The notes: generated from the letters alone by a model not told the origin. A stretch of DNA of 64,000 nucleotides from Massilia eburnea (GCF_009720745.1 NZ_WNKX01000008.1:1-64000), one strand, 5' to 3'. Positions 52,461 through 59,940 are shown, counted from the stretch's first letter. Program-made: numbers and translations.

Positions 52461-53750
52461 ATGTCATTCGATGCGCGCGCCGCCAAGCTGCTGCCGGCAG
52501 GCCAACACTTTACCATTTCCGAGTGCCCAGGATTGCGTTTCGAAGCTACCGCAACGAAGCGATCCTGGATCTACCGCTACAAGAGCCCGGTCGACGGCAA
52601 GATGAAGCAAACGAAAATTGGCGAATGGCCGGTTGTATCGTTCGCGGCGGCTACCGTCGCATGGGAAAAGCTACGCCTGGCGCGCGCCGAAGGTGCAGAT
52701 CCGAGCGCAAAGAAGCGTGCCGAGCGCGGCGAGAAGCGCGCGGCGGCGGCGGCGGAACGCGAGCGGGCCGCAATGGAAGTGGTCACCGTCGCCGATGTGT
52801 GCGACAACTACCTGGTCAAGTACATCGAGAAGAACCGGAGCGAGAAAGGTGCGGCTGAAGTCCGGCGTATGTTCGAAACCATGCTGGGCCAAACTGGCGA
52901 AGTGCGCGCAGCGGACGTGACTAGGTCGGTGGCCTTCGACTTGATCGAGTCGTTCGGCCACATTCCCGTCCAGGCGGCAAAGTTGCGGGCGGAAATCGGT
53001 GCAGCGTGGGACTATGCGCTCGATTCTGGCCGGCTTCCCGAGTCGGTGCCGAACTGGTGGCGCTTGATCATGCGCGGGAAATTGCGCAGCAAGGGCCGGA
53101 TGATCCAGGGCGCAGCTGCCGGCGTGGTGAAGCGCGTTCTCAGCGAAGCCGAACTGGCCAAGCTCATTCCCTGGCTGCCGAACTTCTCTCGTATTGTCGA
53201 GGATGCGCTGACCTTGTACCTGTGGACGTGCGCCCGTGGATCGGAAATCATGGCCATGCACGCCGGCGAGATTTCGGAAGAAAGCGACGGCCTTTGGTGG
53301 ACGGTTCCTAAGGACAAGACAAAGAACAGCTGGCGGGAGCATGCGACGGACTTTCGGGTGCCGCTGTTGGGGCGCGCCGAGCGCATCGTGCGGCGCCGGC
53401 TGGAGGTGGCCGAGGGTGGCTACCTGTTCCCTTCGAAGCATTGCGCATCGGGGCATGTCGAGCAAAAGAACGTTGCATCGCAGGTTTGGCTACATATGCC
53501 GTATTCGAAGACGCGGCCGGAATATGACCGACCGCGATTGCCGGTGGACCGCTGGGCGCCGCACGATCTGCGGCGCAGCTCGAGGACCCTGCTTGCGGCC
53601 CTCGGCTGCCCTGACGAGGTGGGCGAGGCAATCCTCGGCCACATGAAGCAGGGTATTACGGGCGTGTACAACCGCCATGCGTACGACAAGGAACGGCGCG
53701 AATGGCTCGCGCGGCTTGATCCGCATCTAGAACGTCTTGCGGAGAGCTGA
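52461..53750 (+). CDS. int: phage integrase, tyrosine recombinase family
   Basis: A 429-aa tyrosine recombinase. The N-terminal arm-binding type region (FTISECPGLRFEATATKRSWIYRYKSPVDGKMKQTKIGEW) resembles DUF4102-like domains, followed by a SAM-like core-binding domain (about 110-200). Catalytic residues: Arg in CARGSE (about 257), HDLRRSSRT (about 368), His in GHMKQG and Tyr in GVYNRHAY (about 402). Function: prophage integration and excision. It is transcribed away from mutS. Confidence 0.93.
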   Translation: MSFDARAAKLLPAGQHFTISECPGLRFEATATKRSWIYRYKSPVDGKMKQTKIGEWPVVSFAAATVAWEKLRLARAEGADPSAKKRAERGEKRAAAAAERERAAMEVVTVADVCDNYLVKYIEKNRSEKGAAEVRRMFETMLGQTGEVRAADVTRSVAFDLIESFGHIPVQAAKLRAEIGAAWDYALDSGRLPESVPNWWRLIMRGKLRSKGRMIQGAAAGVVKRVLSEAELAKLIPWLPNFSRIVEDALTLYLWTCARGSEIMAMHAGEISEESDGLWWTVPKDKTKNSWREHATDFRVPLLGRAERIVRRRLEVAEGGYLFPSKHCASGHVEQKNVASQVWLHMPYSKTRPEYDRPRLPVDRWAPHDLRRSSRTLLAALGCPDEVGEAILGHMKQGITGVYNRHAYDKERREWLARLDPHLERLAES

Positions 53751-53937
53751 TACTTTCGTGCGTTGGGTTGCTATGTCGTAAGCCTGATGCGCTGATGTGT
53801 GTCATTATGCGCTTGCCAGCCTCCATCGCACAGCGTGACGCAGTGAGACGAGGTGAGACGTAATGTTACATTGTGTGAATATTGGCCGGCTGGGTCGTGG
53901 TAATATTGCCAGTTATCAAGTCCAGCTGGAAATAACA

Positions 53938-54327
53938 ATGAATAAGAATGAGCTACTTCTTGAACAGGCTCGGATCGCGGCGTCCTTGCAAAAGGCAAAG
54001 TTGGCAACGTTCGATAACGTTGCGAAGATCGCCGGCGCAGTTTTAATCATCTACTTGGTAATGTCGGGGCTCAAAGAGATTTCGGCCGCAAACCCAGCGG
54101 GGATTTCTGCTCTTGCAGTACTGGTCAAGAATCTCAATATAAGCGGTATTCTCGGTTATGTTCTCGCGGCGGGATCAACCACCGCGTGGTACCTTGAGAG
54201 AAAGGGCAAAAAGCGAATTGTTGAAAAAGCGGCGAAAGCTAGGCACCGTCGCGAAGCAAATGACCCTTACCATCCTTCCAGTGGTTTAACTCACACTGGG
54301 GATACCCCAGAAAGCGCGGAGGTATAA
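53938..54327 (+). CDS. prophage membrane protein, 129 aa, function unknown
   Basis: I do not recognise a family. The sequence starts with a charged helical stretch (NKNELLLEQARIAASLQKAKLATFDN), then two hydrophobic segments (about 29-50 and 70-90), then a Lys/Arg-rich tail (ERKGKKRIVEKAAKARHRRE). GGA precedes the ATG at 53938. The stop is immediately followed by the next gene's ATG, so the two are co-translated. Its place between int and a terminator is typical of lysogenic-conversion or exclusion genes. Confidence 0.6.
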   Translation: MNKNELLLEQARIAASLQKAKLATFDNVAKIAGAVLIIYLVMSGLKEISAANPAGISALAVLVKNLNISGILGYVLAAGSTTAWYLERKGKKRIVEKAAKARHRREANDPYHPSSGLTHTGDTPESAEV

Positions 54328-54960
54328 ATGGAACTAATTATTGCTGGAATCGGCATCCTTCTTATCAATCTCATGTGGAGAAAGATGCTCAAGCGATCGC
54401 TGTTGGATACTCATCGAGATAAGTTGTTTGACTTGCGAGACAACCTTCGCGCGACCTTCAGAAAAAATGATTGGGATATGAATTCCCCAATTTATCGACA
54501 CGTGCGCGACTTGTTGAACGGCTACCTTCGCTATACCGAGCGATTCTCGTATAGCGAATTCAACTACATAGAGACTGCCGTTAAGCACAACAAAGATTTG
54601 CAGCGAGCGATGAAGGAGCGATTCGAGCGAAACTTCGTATGCGACTCAGTGGATCAGTCGAAGTACATTGCCGCTCTGCGTCACGAAGCGCGCCAGATAA
54701 TGATGAGCTATATGCTCACAAGCTCGGGCTGGATGGTCTTGCTGATTGTGTTCTTCCTCCCAATCGTTGTGGTTGTTATGTTGTTGGGCGGCTTTATTCG
54801 CGCCCTCAAGGCAAGTGGCTTGTCGGTATTTACCAAGATGGTTGAGCTGCGGGAAGTGTGCACTTCGTTTGTGCGCCTGACTCTGGCTTTTATTGCTGCA
54901 GCAGTTTTAACCGAAGATTTGGTTGAAGAATACTCCTATCGGCAAGCGGCATATAGATAG
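54328..54960 (+). CDS. prophage membrane protein, 210 aa, function unknown
   Basis: I do not recognise a family. An N-terminal hydrophobic segment (IIAGIGILLINLMW) is followed by a cytoplasmic region of about 110 residues rich in charged helix (LLDTHRDKLFDLRDNLR; YLRYTERFSYSEFNY; LRHEARQIMMSYML). A strong hydrophobic stretch (GWMVLLIVFFLPIVVVVMLLGGFI) and a later one (FVRLTLAFIAAAVLT) follow. It starts at the base after the previous stop. Codon use and base composition are less GC-rich than host genes. Confidence 0.6.
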   Translation: MELIIAGIGILLINLMWRKMLKRSLLDTHRDKLFDLRDNLRATFRKNDWDMNSPIYRHVRDLLNGYLRYTERFSYSEFNYIETAVKHNKDLQRAMKERFERNFVCDSVDQSKYIAALRHEARQIMMSYMLTSSGWMVLLIVFFLPIVVVVMLLGGFIRALKASGLSVFTKMVELREVCTSFVRLTLAFIAAAVLTEDLVEEYSYRQAAYR

Positions 54961-54972
54961 GCTGGAATTTAG

Positions 54973-55002
54973 AAAAAAGGCCCGCAATTGCGGGCCTTTT
55001 TT
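54973..55002. terminator. bidirectional terminator
   Basis: A perfect palindrome, AAAAAAGGCCCGCAA with TTGCGGGCCTTTTTT, 12 bp after the stop of the upstream gene; it separates the membrane cassette from the leftward early operon and can end both. Confidence 0.9.
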
Positions 55003-55030
55003 TACGCTCACTCGCCTTTGATAACCTGAA

Positions 55031-55303
55031 TTACTGCCCACTATTTTGACCTTGGCAGTCAGCCGATTGCTTAGGCCCTTTGCGGCCACCAGTATTTGGC
55101 GGAGGTGGAAGATCTGACACTGGCCGCTCCTCTGCCCAAGCCTCAACCTCGCGCACCAGCCAGCCGACGCGCTGTGCGGACAGCTTGCGAGGCGGTGGGA
55201 ACTCACTCTGACGAACCATCTTTTGGATTGTCGCGGTCGATAACGTCAGCAGACTGGCCACCTCGGGCAAGTCCACGTACAGGCGGTTCATTGCTGCGCT
55301 CAT
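55031..55303 (-). CDS. AlpA-like HTH protein (excisionase/regulator candidate)
   Basis: A 90-aa protein with a MerR-like winged helix: YVDLPEVASLLTLSTATIQKMVRQSEFPPPRKLSAQRVGWLVREVEAWAEERP is the AlpA/Xis pattern. In prophages such proteins act as excisionases or regulators of int. It is the last gene of the leftward operon and overlaps the upstream gene by 4 bp. The C-terminal tail (about 66-90) is Pro/Gly/Gln-rich. Confidence 0.75.
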   Translation of the reverse strand: MSAAMNRLYVDLPEVASLLTLSTATIQKMVRQSEFPPPRKLSAQRVGWLVREVEAWAEERPVSDLPPPPNTGGRKGPKQSADCQGQNSGQ

Positions 55304-55743
55304 TGAGTGATCTCCTGCGAAGACTGGTCAGCGCGAGTCAGGCGTTCAATCTCAAGCACAAGCCTTTCGATGTGATCGGCGGCTTCAATGTCGATATCTG
55401 GCGGCTTGATCATGCTTTGGCCGGCAACGGTGCGAAGTCGCCGCGCCAGGTCGCGGCTGGCCGCGGCGCGCGGCGAGGTGGTGCGGTGCTGTGCGAGGTA
55501 CTGCCTTGACATGCTCAGTACGGCGGCGCGTTCGGCGTTGCGCTTGAGATCCTGGTCAATCACGCCGCGCTCCTTGAGGTCGGCCTTGGCGTGCAGCAGT
55601 GCCGCCATTGGAGCGAAGTGGTGCAGCGCGTTCAAAACTTCGCCTGCCGCGTGCAGTTCGCTCGCCAGGCTGGTGATGACCAGGTGCGCTGGCAATGGTT
55701 TGGCCGGCGCCACCGTAGTCGTATGGTTATTAAATGCGTTCAT
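55300..55743 (-). CDS. hypothetical prophage protein, 147 aa
   Basis: I do not recognise a family. It is a predicted helical soluble protein (LVITSLASELHAAGEVLNALHHFAPMAALLHAKADLKERGV; DIEAADHIERLVLEIERLTRA), possibly with a coiled coil at the C-terminus. Arg/Ala-rich SPRAAASRDLARRLRTV suggests nucleic-acid contact (inference). It overlaps the AlpA-like gene by 4 bp. Confidence 0.6.
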   Translation of the reverse strand: MNAFNNHTTTVAPAKPLPAHLVITSLASELHAAGEVLNALHHFAPMAALLHAKADLKERGVIDQDLKRNAERAAVLSMSRQYLAQHRTTSPRAAASRDLARRLRTVAGQSMIKPPDIDIEAADHIERLVLEIERLTRADQSSQEITQ

Positions 55744-55766
55744 ATGGTTTCTACTGATTGACTAGG

Positions 55767-55853
55767 TTAAGTGGTCGCCATCAACGTGATCAACGCACTG
55801 ATGGCGGCAAGGATCGCGAACATGGTTAGGTCCAGAATCCGTTCATTGCGCAT
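55767..55853 (-). CDS. 28-aa single-pass membrane microprotein
   Basis: A 28-codon open frame between the ParB-like gene and the 147-aa gene. It starts 4 bases after the ParB-like stop, with AGGA 8 bases before its ATG. The peptide begins MRNERILDLT and continues as a hydrophobic helix rich in Ala, Leu and Ile. Position, Shine-Dalgarno and membrane character support translation; the function is unknown. Confidence 0.5.
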   Translation of the reverse strand: MRNERILDLTMFAILAAISALITLMATT

Positions 55854-55856
55854 TGC

Positions 55857-57977
55857 TTAGGTCCTCGTTTGCGTCGGGAAGGGCCACGCCGCCGCTGGCT
55901 TCAGCTTCGGTGCTTGCTCTGGTTCCGGCACCAGTTCGCCACTCGCTTCGGCCTGGGCCGCGCGGTTCTTGCGCACTTTGATGACCGGGCCGGTCGTGTC
56001 GCCTTCCTGTGCCTGCGGTTTGCCCTTGAGGGTGATCGTCTTGCGTGGCGCCGGTGCGCTTTCTGCCTCATCGGTGCGGTTGGCAGGAGCTGCAGCTGGG
56101 GTTTGAACGTCCTTCTTATGCCAAGCCTTATCCTTGTAGAAGTAGCCGAGTGCGTTCGCAGCGGCCTCAGCGTTGCCGATATGGTGCGGAGCCTTGTCGA
56201 TGATATGCGCGATGACAGCGGTCATATGTTCGATGTTCGCTGTAATCGCGGCGAGAACGTCTTCGGGGTTCTGTAGTGCGTCAATGTCGATGCCGGCGAC
56301 AGCCAGGTCGGCAGGCGTGACGTCGACGCCTACCGTTTCCGCCATGGTCACAAGCGCTTGCTCGAATGGGGTCAGGTCCTCATCGAGGTTCCAAGTGTCG
56401 ACAGTGAGGCTCTCCCCGATGAGTAGATCCATCAGCAGCAATTGGACGGTCGTCATGTCAGCTTGGTCGATGTAGGCGCACAGGCCTTCGTCGCTGCGGT
56501 CGTCGAAACGGTACAGGTCGCCGATCAAGTCGTCTGGCAGGCAGAATCCCTGGTCATCGAGAACGATTGCCTTGGTCAGTTCGCGCAGCATGTCCAGCGT
56601 AAGTCCGTCGGCTGCAAGGGAGCGCAGTTTGCGGTAGCGAGCGACGCGTTCTTGCGTCTGCGTCTTGCAGCGCTTCTGGCGTTCCTCGCGTTCCTTTGCC
56701 TCGCGGGCCGCTCTCTCTTGTTGTGCGGTCAGCTTCGCGTCTGCGCCGGCTGCATCCGCGCCGCGGCGATCGGCGCGGGCCTGTTCTGTTTCGCAGGCGC
56801 CTGCCTTTTCCAGGGCTGCTTGAATGTCTTCGCGGCGATAGAGCGCTTTGACACTGCCATTGTCTTCTTTGAGGTACTTCGCCGGCGTAGGCCAGCCTTC
56901 TGCCTCGATGTGCTTCTTGACCGTGCCGCCCATGCCGGTCGCCGGCGCCACGCGATCGAAAGCGCTCAGGTGGTGATCTTCGGTAACGAACGCTTCGTCG
57001 CGGTTCCAATTGCATGGGTACGCTTCGTCAGCTTCATCGCCTTCCAAAACCGGGATGCCCTTCTTGTTCGCGACCACAATGATTCGCTTGTAGTGCGCCG
57101 CCTTCTTCTCAGCGAAGCAATCAGGGTCAGTGCACACGTTTGCATTTTTTGCGTCCGGGTAAATCTCAGGTTGGTTGCCGGTGCGCTTTGGGCATTTCAC
57201 ACAGCTGCCGGCATTCGCCATCAGCTTCGCATCCTTGGTGTCGAAAACGGCTATGCCGAGGTCCAGCGTATAGCGCTGCGCGATATGTGTGGCTGCCTGG
57301 CGAACGGACATGGGCTCATTGCTGCCGTACTGCGGCGCCATGATCTCGCTCAGGGCTTTGTCCTGCAGCTCCGGTGTTGGAATGCGTGCGATCAGCAGGG
57401 CGGTCGACGCGGGGAAGCGCTGGATATCGTCCAGGAACAGTTCGCGCGCCTTGAGCGACAGCGCGCAAAGCTTCAGGCGCCCATACACGTACGAGCGGCT
57501 TTGCTTAACCTTGGCGGCTAGCTGGTCGGCGTTGTAGCCGTGCTTGAGCATTAGCTGTTCGAAGCCGATTGCCTCTTCCAGCGGGTGAGGGTTCTCACGC
57601 TGGATGTTTTCCAGGAGCTGAATCTCGGCTGCCTGCTTGTCCGTGAGGACTTTGATGCTGGCCGGCGCGTTGAGCAGGCCTGCCATGACGGCAGCGCGGA
57701 AGCGGCGCTCGCCGGCCACGATCTCAAAGATCTGCGGCGCGTCAGCGGTCGGCGTCACCGGGCGCATCAGGATCGGCTGCAGGATGCCGACTTCGGCGAT
57801 GTTGTCCGCCAGCTGTTGCAGCGCCTCCGGGTTGAAGCGAGTGCGGTTGGTGTACGAAATGCGTACCAGGTGTAGAGGAATGTCGCGGTAGCCCTCGGTG
57901 ACGAGTTCATCAACGACGATTACCTGGTCTGCGGGGGCCGGAACAACCGGCGGTGGAAGAACAACAAGTTTGCACAT
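55857..57977 (-). CDS. large ParB/RepB/Spo0J-family protein of the prophage
   Basis: A 706-aa protein. The ParB N-terminal region (about 30-130) has IPLHLVRISYTNRTRFNPEALQQLADNIAEVGILQPILMRP, VAGERRFRAAVMAGL and ENIQRENPHPLEEA. The HTH (about 140-200) has LKHGYNADQLAAKVKQSRSYVYGRLKL. A Cys-rich segment follows (CVKCPKRTGN, VCTDPDCFAEKK), then a charged region of about 350 residues. Plasmid ParBs are about 300 aa, so the C-terminal half is an extension. Role unclear: partition-like, plasmid-prophage state, or transcription control. No ParA is beside it. Confidence 0.85.
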   Translation of the reverse strand: MCKLVVLPPPVVPAPADQVIVVDELVTEGYRDIPLHLVRISYTNRTRFNPEALQQLADNIAEVGILQPILMRPVTPTADAPQIFEIVAGERRFRAAVMAGLLNAPASIKVLTDKQAAEIQLLENIQRENPHPLEEAIGFEQLMLKHGYNADQLAAKVKQSRSYVYGRLKLCALSLKARELFLDDIQRFPASTALLIARIPTPELQDKALSEIMAPQYGSNEPMSVRQAATHIAQRYTLDLGIAVFDTKDAKLMANAGSCVKCPKRTGNQPEIYPDAKNANVCTDPDCFAEKKAAHYKRIIVVANKKGIPVLEGDEADEAYPCNWNRDEAFVTEDHHLSAFDRVAPATGMGGTVKKHIEAEGWPTPAKYLKEDNGSVKALYRREDIQAALEKAGACETEQARADRRGADAAGADAKLTAQQERAAREAKEREERQKRCKTQTQERVARYRKLRSLAADGLTLDMLRELTKAIVLDDQGFCLPDDLIGDLYRFDDRSDEGLCAYIDQADMTTVQLLLMDLLIGESLTVDTWNLDEDLTPFEQALVTMAETVGVDVTPADLAVAGIDIDALQNPEDVLAAITANIEHMTAVIAHIIDKAPHHIGNAEAAANALGYFYKDKAWHKKDVQTPAAAPANRTDEAESAPAPRKTITLKGKPQAQEGDTTGPVIKVRKNRAAQAEASGELVPEPEQAPKLKPAAAWPFPTQTRT

Positions 57978-57993
57978 GGCGTGGGTCTCTCAG

Positions 57994-58518
57994 TTAATCG
58001 CGGTCGTTTGCCGCAAGGGATTTGAAATCGGTGGTGGGTAGGCGTCGTGCCGGGTGCTTGCGTGCAAAGGTGCGCAGCGCGCGACCAATGGTTGGATCTT
58101 TCAGTGCAGTTTCCAGCGGGTCGGCAACCTGCATGAAACGGTGCGCCGCGGCGAGCGAGCGCTGGTCGGGATCGGCTGGCGTAACAGTAATGCCGCAAGG
58201 CGTGTCGCCCTGGCGCTCCAGTTCTGCAGCGGCTGCGCCGGCGGCATTCGCTGCGCAGGTGCAGAATGTGGTCGTGCCGGTGCTAGTGCGCACCTTGACG
58301 TTGAACTCTTGCACCAGGTGGTCGTGAATGGCGAGCGCCTGGTGCAGGTCGTCGGCGGTGTCGCCTCGCTGGCCCGCGAAGCCAGCTTGTTCAAGCAGCT
58401 CAGTAACGTTGCTCGCGGCAGTACGCAACTTTGCCATGCTGATGATAAGCGCCGTCGCGTGATCGCTCAGCGAGGACTCCGGCGCGGACATGGTCGTGAA
58501 GGTGATCGGTGCGCTCAT
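57994..58518 (-). CDS. hypothetical prophage protein, 174 aa
   Basis: I do not recognise a family. The likely start is the ATG at 58518 (MSAPITFTTMSAPESSLS), whose ATGA overlaps the stop of the upstream gene; a GTG two codons earlier (58524) is possible. Predicted helical (ELLEQAGFAGQRGDTADDLHQALAIHDHLVQEF), with two cysteines in TTTFCTCAA. It precedes the ParB-like gene by 16 bp. Confidence 0.6.
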   Translation of the reverse strand: MSAPITFTTMSAPESSLSDHATALIISMAKLRTAASNVTELLEQAGFAGQRGDTADDLHQALAIHDHLVQEFNVKVRTSTGTTTFCTCAANAAGAAAAELERQGDTPCGITVTPADPDQRSLAAAHRFMQVADPLETALKDPTIGRALRTFARKHPARRLPTTDFKSLAANDRD

Positions 58519-58721
58519 TTGCACACCTCGCGGGAGGGATGCGCGGAATTTTGTGCAGACGTCTGCACATCCGTCGGGCGGCTATTGGCGCGAGCAGCAA
58601 GGTAATCATGACCTTTCAAGCCGGCAAATGGATCTGGCTTGCATTCCACCATTCGAATTTGGCGACGGGTCGCTAAGTCGCTATACAGCGCGTGTACTTC
58701 ATTACCATTTGAGTAAATCAC
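58515..58721 (-). CDS. small leftward-operon protein, 68 aa, GTG start
   Basis: First gene downstream of PL. The GTG at 58721 has GGAG 7 bases upstream, and its stop overlaps the following ATG by 4 bp, so translation is plausible. The protein (MIYSNGNEVHALYSDLATRRQIRMVECKP...) is not recognised. In lambda this place holds N; no antiterminator-like Arg-rich motif is clear here. Confidence 0.55.
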   Translation of the reverse strand: MIYSNGNEVHALYSDLATRRQIRMVECKPDPFAGLKGHDYLAARANSRPTDVQTSAQNSAHPSREVCK

Positions 58722-58750
58722 TTACGCTCTCCGGTTGATTGGATAGCTGG

Positions 58751-58794
58751 ATATTACTAAACGGTAATTTGATATGTCAATACTAAATGGTAAT
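58751..58794 (-). promoter_or_regulatory. PL promoter with two repressor operators (OL)
   Basis: Leftward promoter: TTGACA (minus strand, 58775-58780), 18-bp spacer, TAATAT (58751-58756). Two 16-bp operator copies overlap it: ATTACTAAACGGTAAT at 58753-58768 over the -10 and AATACTAAATGGTAAT at 58779-58794 over the -35. Their starts are 26 bp apart, as in OR. Confidence 0.8.
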
Positions 58795-58832
58795 AAATGG
58801 TGATGAGTTGGGTAAAAATTTTTTGAACGGGC

Positions 58833-58859
58833 GAAAAAAAACCGGCAGGAAGCCGGTTT
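58833..58859 (-). terminator. terminator of the Arc-like gene
   Basis: AACCGGC and GCCGGTT form a 7-bp stem; on the minus strand a T run follows, 20 bp after the Arc-like stop. Confidence 0.75.
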
Positions 58860-58877
58860 GTGTTGTTAGTTGGTTCG

Positions 58878-59105
58878 TTATTGCAAGTTACGAACGGCGT
58901 CCAAAATCTCCTTCGCCATGTCTTGAAGTGCTGAGGTTTGCTTGTGAACTTCGTTTAGGATTGGGTCGCCTGGTGGGGCTGATAGCCTGGCAATCATTTC
59001 AGCATTCAAGGAGCGTCCCTTCAGCTTTGCGGCTTCGAGCAGTTCTTGATGGAGTTCTTCGGGTAGGCGCAGCCCAGCTTTGATGGTTTTTTTTCGCGTG
59101 GTCAT
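58878..59105 (-). CDS. Arc-like ribbon-helix-helix protein
   Basis: A 75-aa protein with an Arc/MetJ ribbon-helix-helix pattern: TIKAGLRLPEELHQELLEAAKLKGRSLNAEMIARLSA. A C-terminal helical tail (EVHKQTSALQDMAKEILDAVRN) follows. Phage P22 Arc and Mnt are the known models. The ATG at 59105 starts the conserved segment. It lies downstream of the CI-like gene in the same direction and upstream of OL, the place of rex/accessory genes in lambda. Confidence 0.75.
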   Translation of the reverse strand: MTTRKKTIKAGLRLPEELHQELLEAAKLKGRSLNAEMIARLSAPPGDPILNEVHKQTSALQDMAKEILDAVRNLQ

Positions 59106-59145
59106 CACGCGATTTTTGCGCGTTTGTGTACAATGCTGTTGCAAA

Positions 59146-59172
59146 TGCCTCCACTATGGAGGCACTTTTTTT
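59146..59172 (+). terminator. hairpin with T run between Arc-like gene and 51-aa frame
   Basis: TGCCTCC and GGAGGCA make a 7-bp stem with loop ACTAT, followed by CTTTTTTT on the plus strand. It lies just upstream of the Arc-like gene. Which transcript it would terminate is unclear. Confidence 0.45.
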
Positions 59173-59285
59173 GCGCAAAAAGCTGTACACGATCATTTAC
59201 CCTAACGACAACTATGTTGCCGATAAGCTAGTTCTGGTAATTTTCGGCTATATTTCTGCCTTCACCAAACATCGTTCGAAGAAAA

Positions 59286-59441
59286 ATGTTGACTACTTTG
59301 ACGCAGGACCAGCGGCGTCTGCTTGATGCGTATTTGGCAACGTCTCCTGCTGCCAGAGCTGAAGTGCTTAAGATTGTAGAGGCAATGGCAGTGCGCCATC
59401 CAGTGCAACGCGTAGAGCTACGACTGGTAACCACCAAGTAG
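59286..59441 (+). CDS. 51-aa frame antisense to the repressor 3' end
   Basis: An open frame of 51 codons on the plus strand, overlapping the 3' end of the CI-like gene by 24 bp. The sequence LTQDQRRLLDAYLATSPAARAEVLKIVEAMA is helical and resembles the C-terminal helix of some phage repressors and antitoxin-like regulators. Only a weak Shine-Dalgarno (GAAG) precedes it. A small antirepressor or a remnant is possible. Confidence 0.4.
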   Translation: MLTTLTQDQRRLLDAYLATSPAARAEVLKIVEAMAVRHPVQRVELRLVTTK

Positions 59442-59855
59442 CGACGGATTTTTTTCCGCAACCTCAGCTGTTGTCATAATTGAGCTTTTGCCAAGCTCGG
59501 TCGCAAGTCTATAAGCGGTTAGCAGCTTCAATTCGTCCTCGTCAGCCCACACCAACGAAACGTTAGCCTTTGCTGCGGTTTTCGTGGGAATCGACACTAG
59601 CGCAGGTCGCACACCGGCGTCGCTGGTGCTTGCCATGTGATAAGGCATATCTGGCGAATCCATCCAGCCAACTGGCAGGCCTGCCTTTGTTTCGAGTTTT
59701 CGCGCCTTTTTTTCGCCGAATGACTTCGTTCGCAATAGGCCCGAGATCTCTCCCTGGTTCTCACCAGTATCTTCAACCATTTTTGCTTGCGAGTTGTCGT
59801 AGCGCTCACGAATCAACTGGCTGAGCCTCTGGCGGCGAATGTCTTGTATCTGCAT
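59418..59855 (-). CDS. CI-like phage repressor without peptidase domain
   Basis: A 145-aa protein with an N-terminal HTH (RRQRLSQLIRERYDNSQAKMVEDTGENQGEISGLLRTKSFGEKKARKLETKAGLPVGWMD). The C-terminal region (LVWADEDELKLLTAYRLATELGKSSIMTTAE) is a helical tail. No LexA/S24 peptidase domain is present, so RecA-stimulated self-cleavage is not expected. The gene starts at 59855 next to the OR region and is divergent from the Cro-like gene. Confidence 0.8.
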   Translation of the reverse strand: MQIQDIRRQRLSQLIRERYDNSQAKMVEDTGENQGEISGLLRTKSFGEKKARKLETKAGLPVGWMDSPDMPYHMASTSDAGVRPALVSIPTKTAAKANVSLVWADEDELKLLTAYRLATELGKSSIMTTAEVAEKNPSLLGGYQS

Positions 59856-59875
59856 ATCTGCAATTCTGTACGGCG

Positions 59876-59934
59876 ATTACCTTCTAGTAAATAACCAAAT
59901 GGTGTTGACCTTTAGCATTACCATTTAGTAATAT
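59876..59934 (+). promoter_or_regulatory. PR promoter and OR operators
   Basis: Rightward promoter: TTGACC (59905-59910), 18-bp spacer, TAATAT (59929-59934). The operator ATTACCATTTAGTAAT (59917-59932) is the exact reverse complement of the 16-bp OL consensus. Weaker copies lie at 59891-59906 (ATAACCAAATGGTGTT) and 59876-59891 (ATTACCTTCTAGTAAA). The first two start 26 bp apart, matching OL. Confidence 0.8.
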
Positions 59935-59940
59935 TGGGTG

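Noticed and set aside
59126-59326. 66-codon plus-strand frame upstream of the 51-aa frame
   Set aside because: It contains the T-run hairpin, has no ribosome site and shows no family-like sequence.
59866-59881. LexA box near the repressor (CTGTACGGCGATTACC)
   Set aside because: The second half-site is TACC, not ACAG; it overlaps the repressor operator instead.
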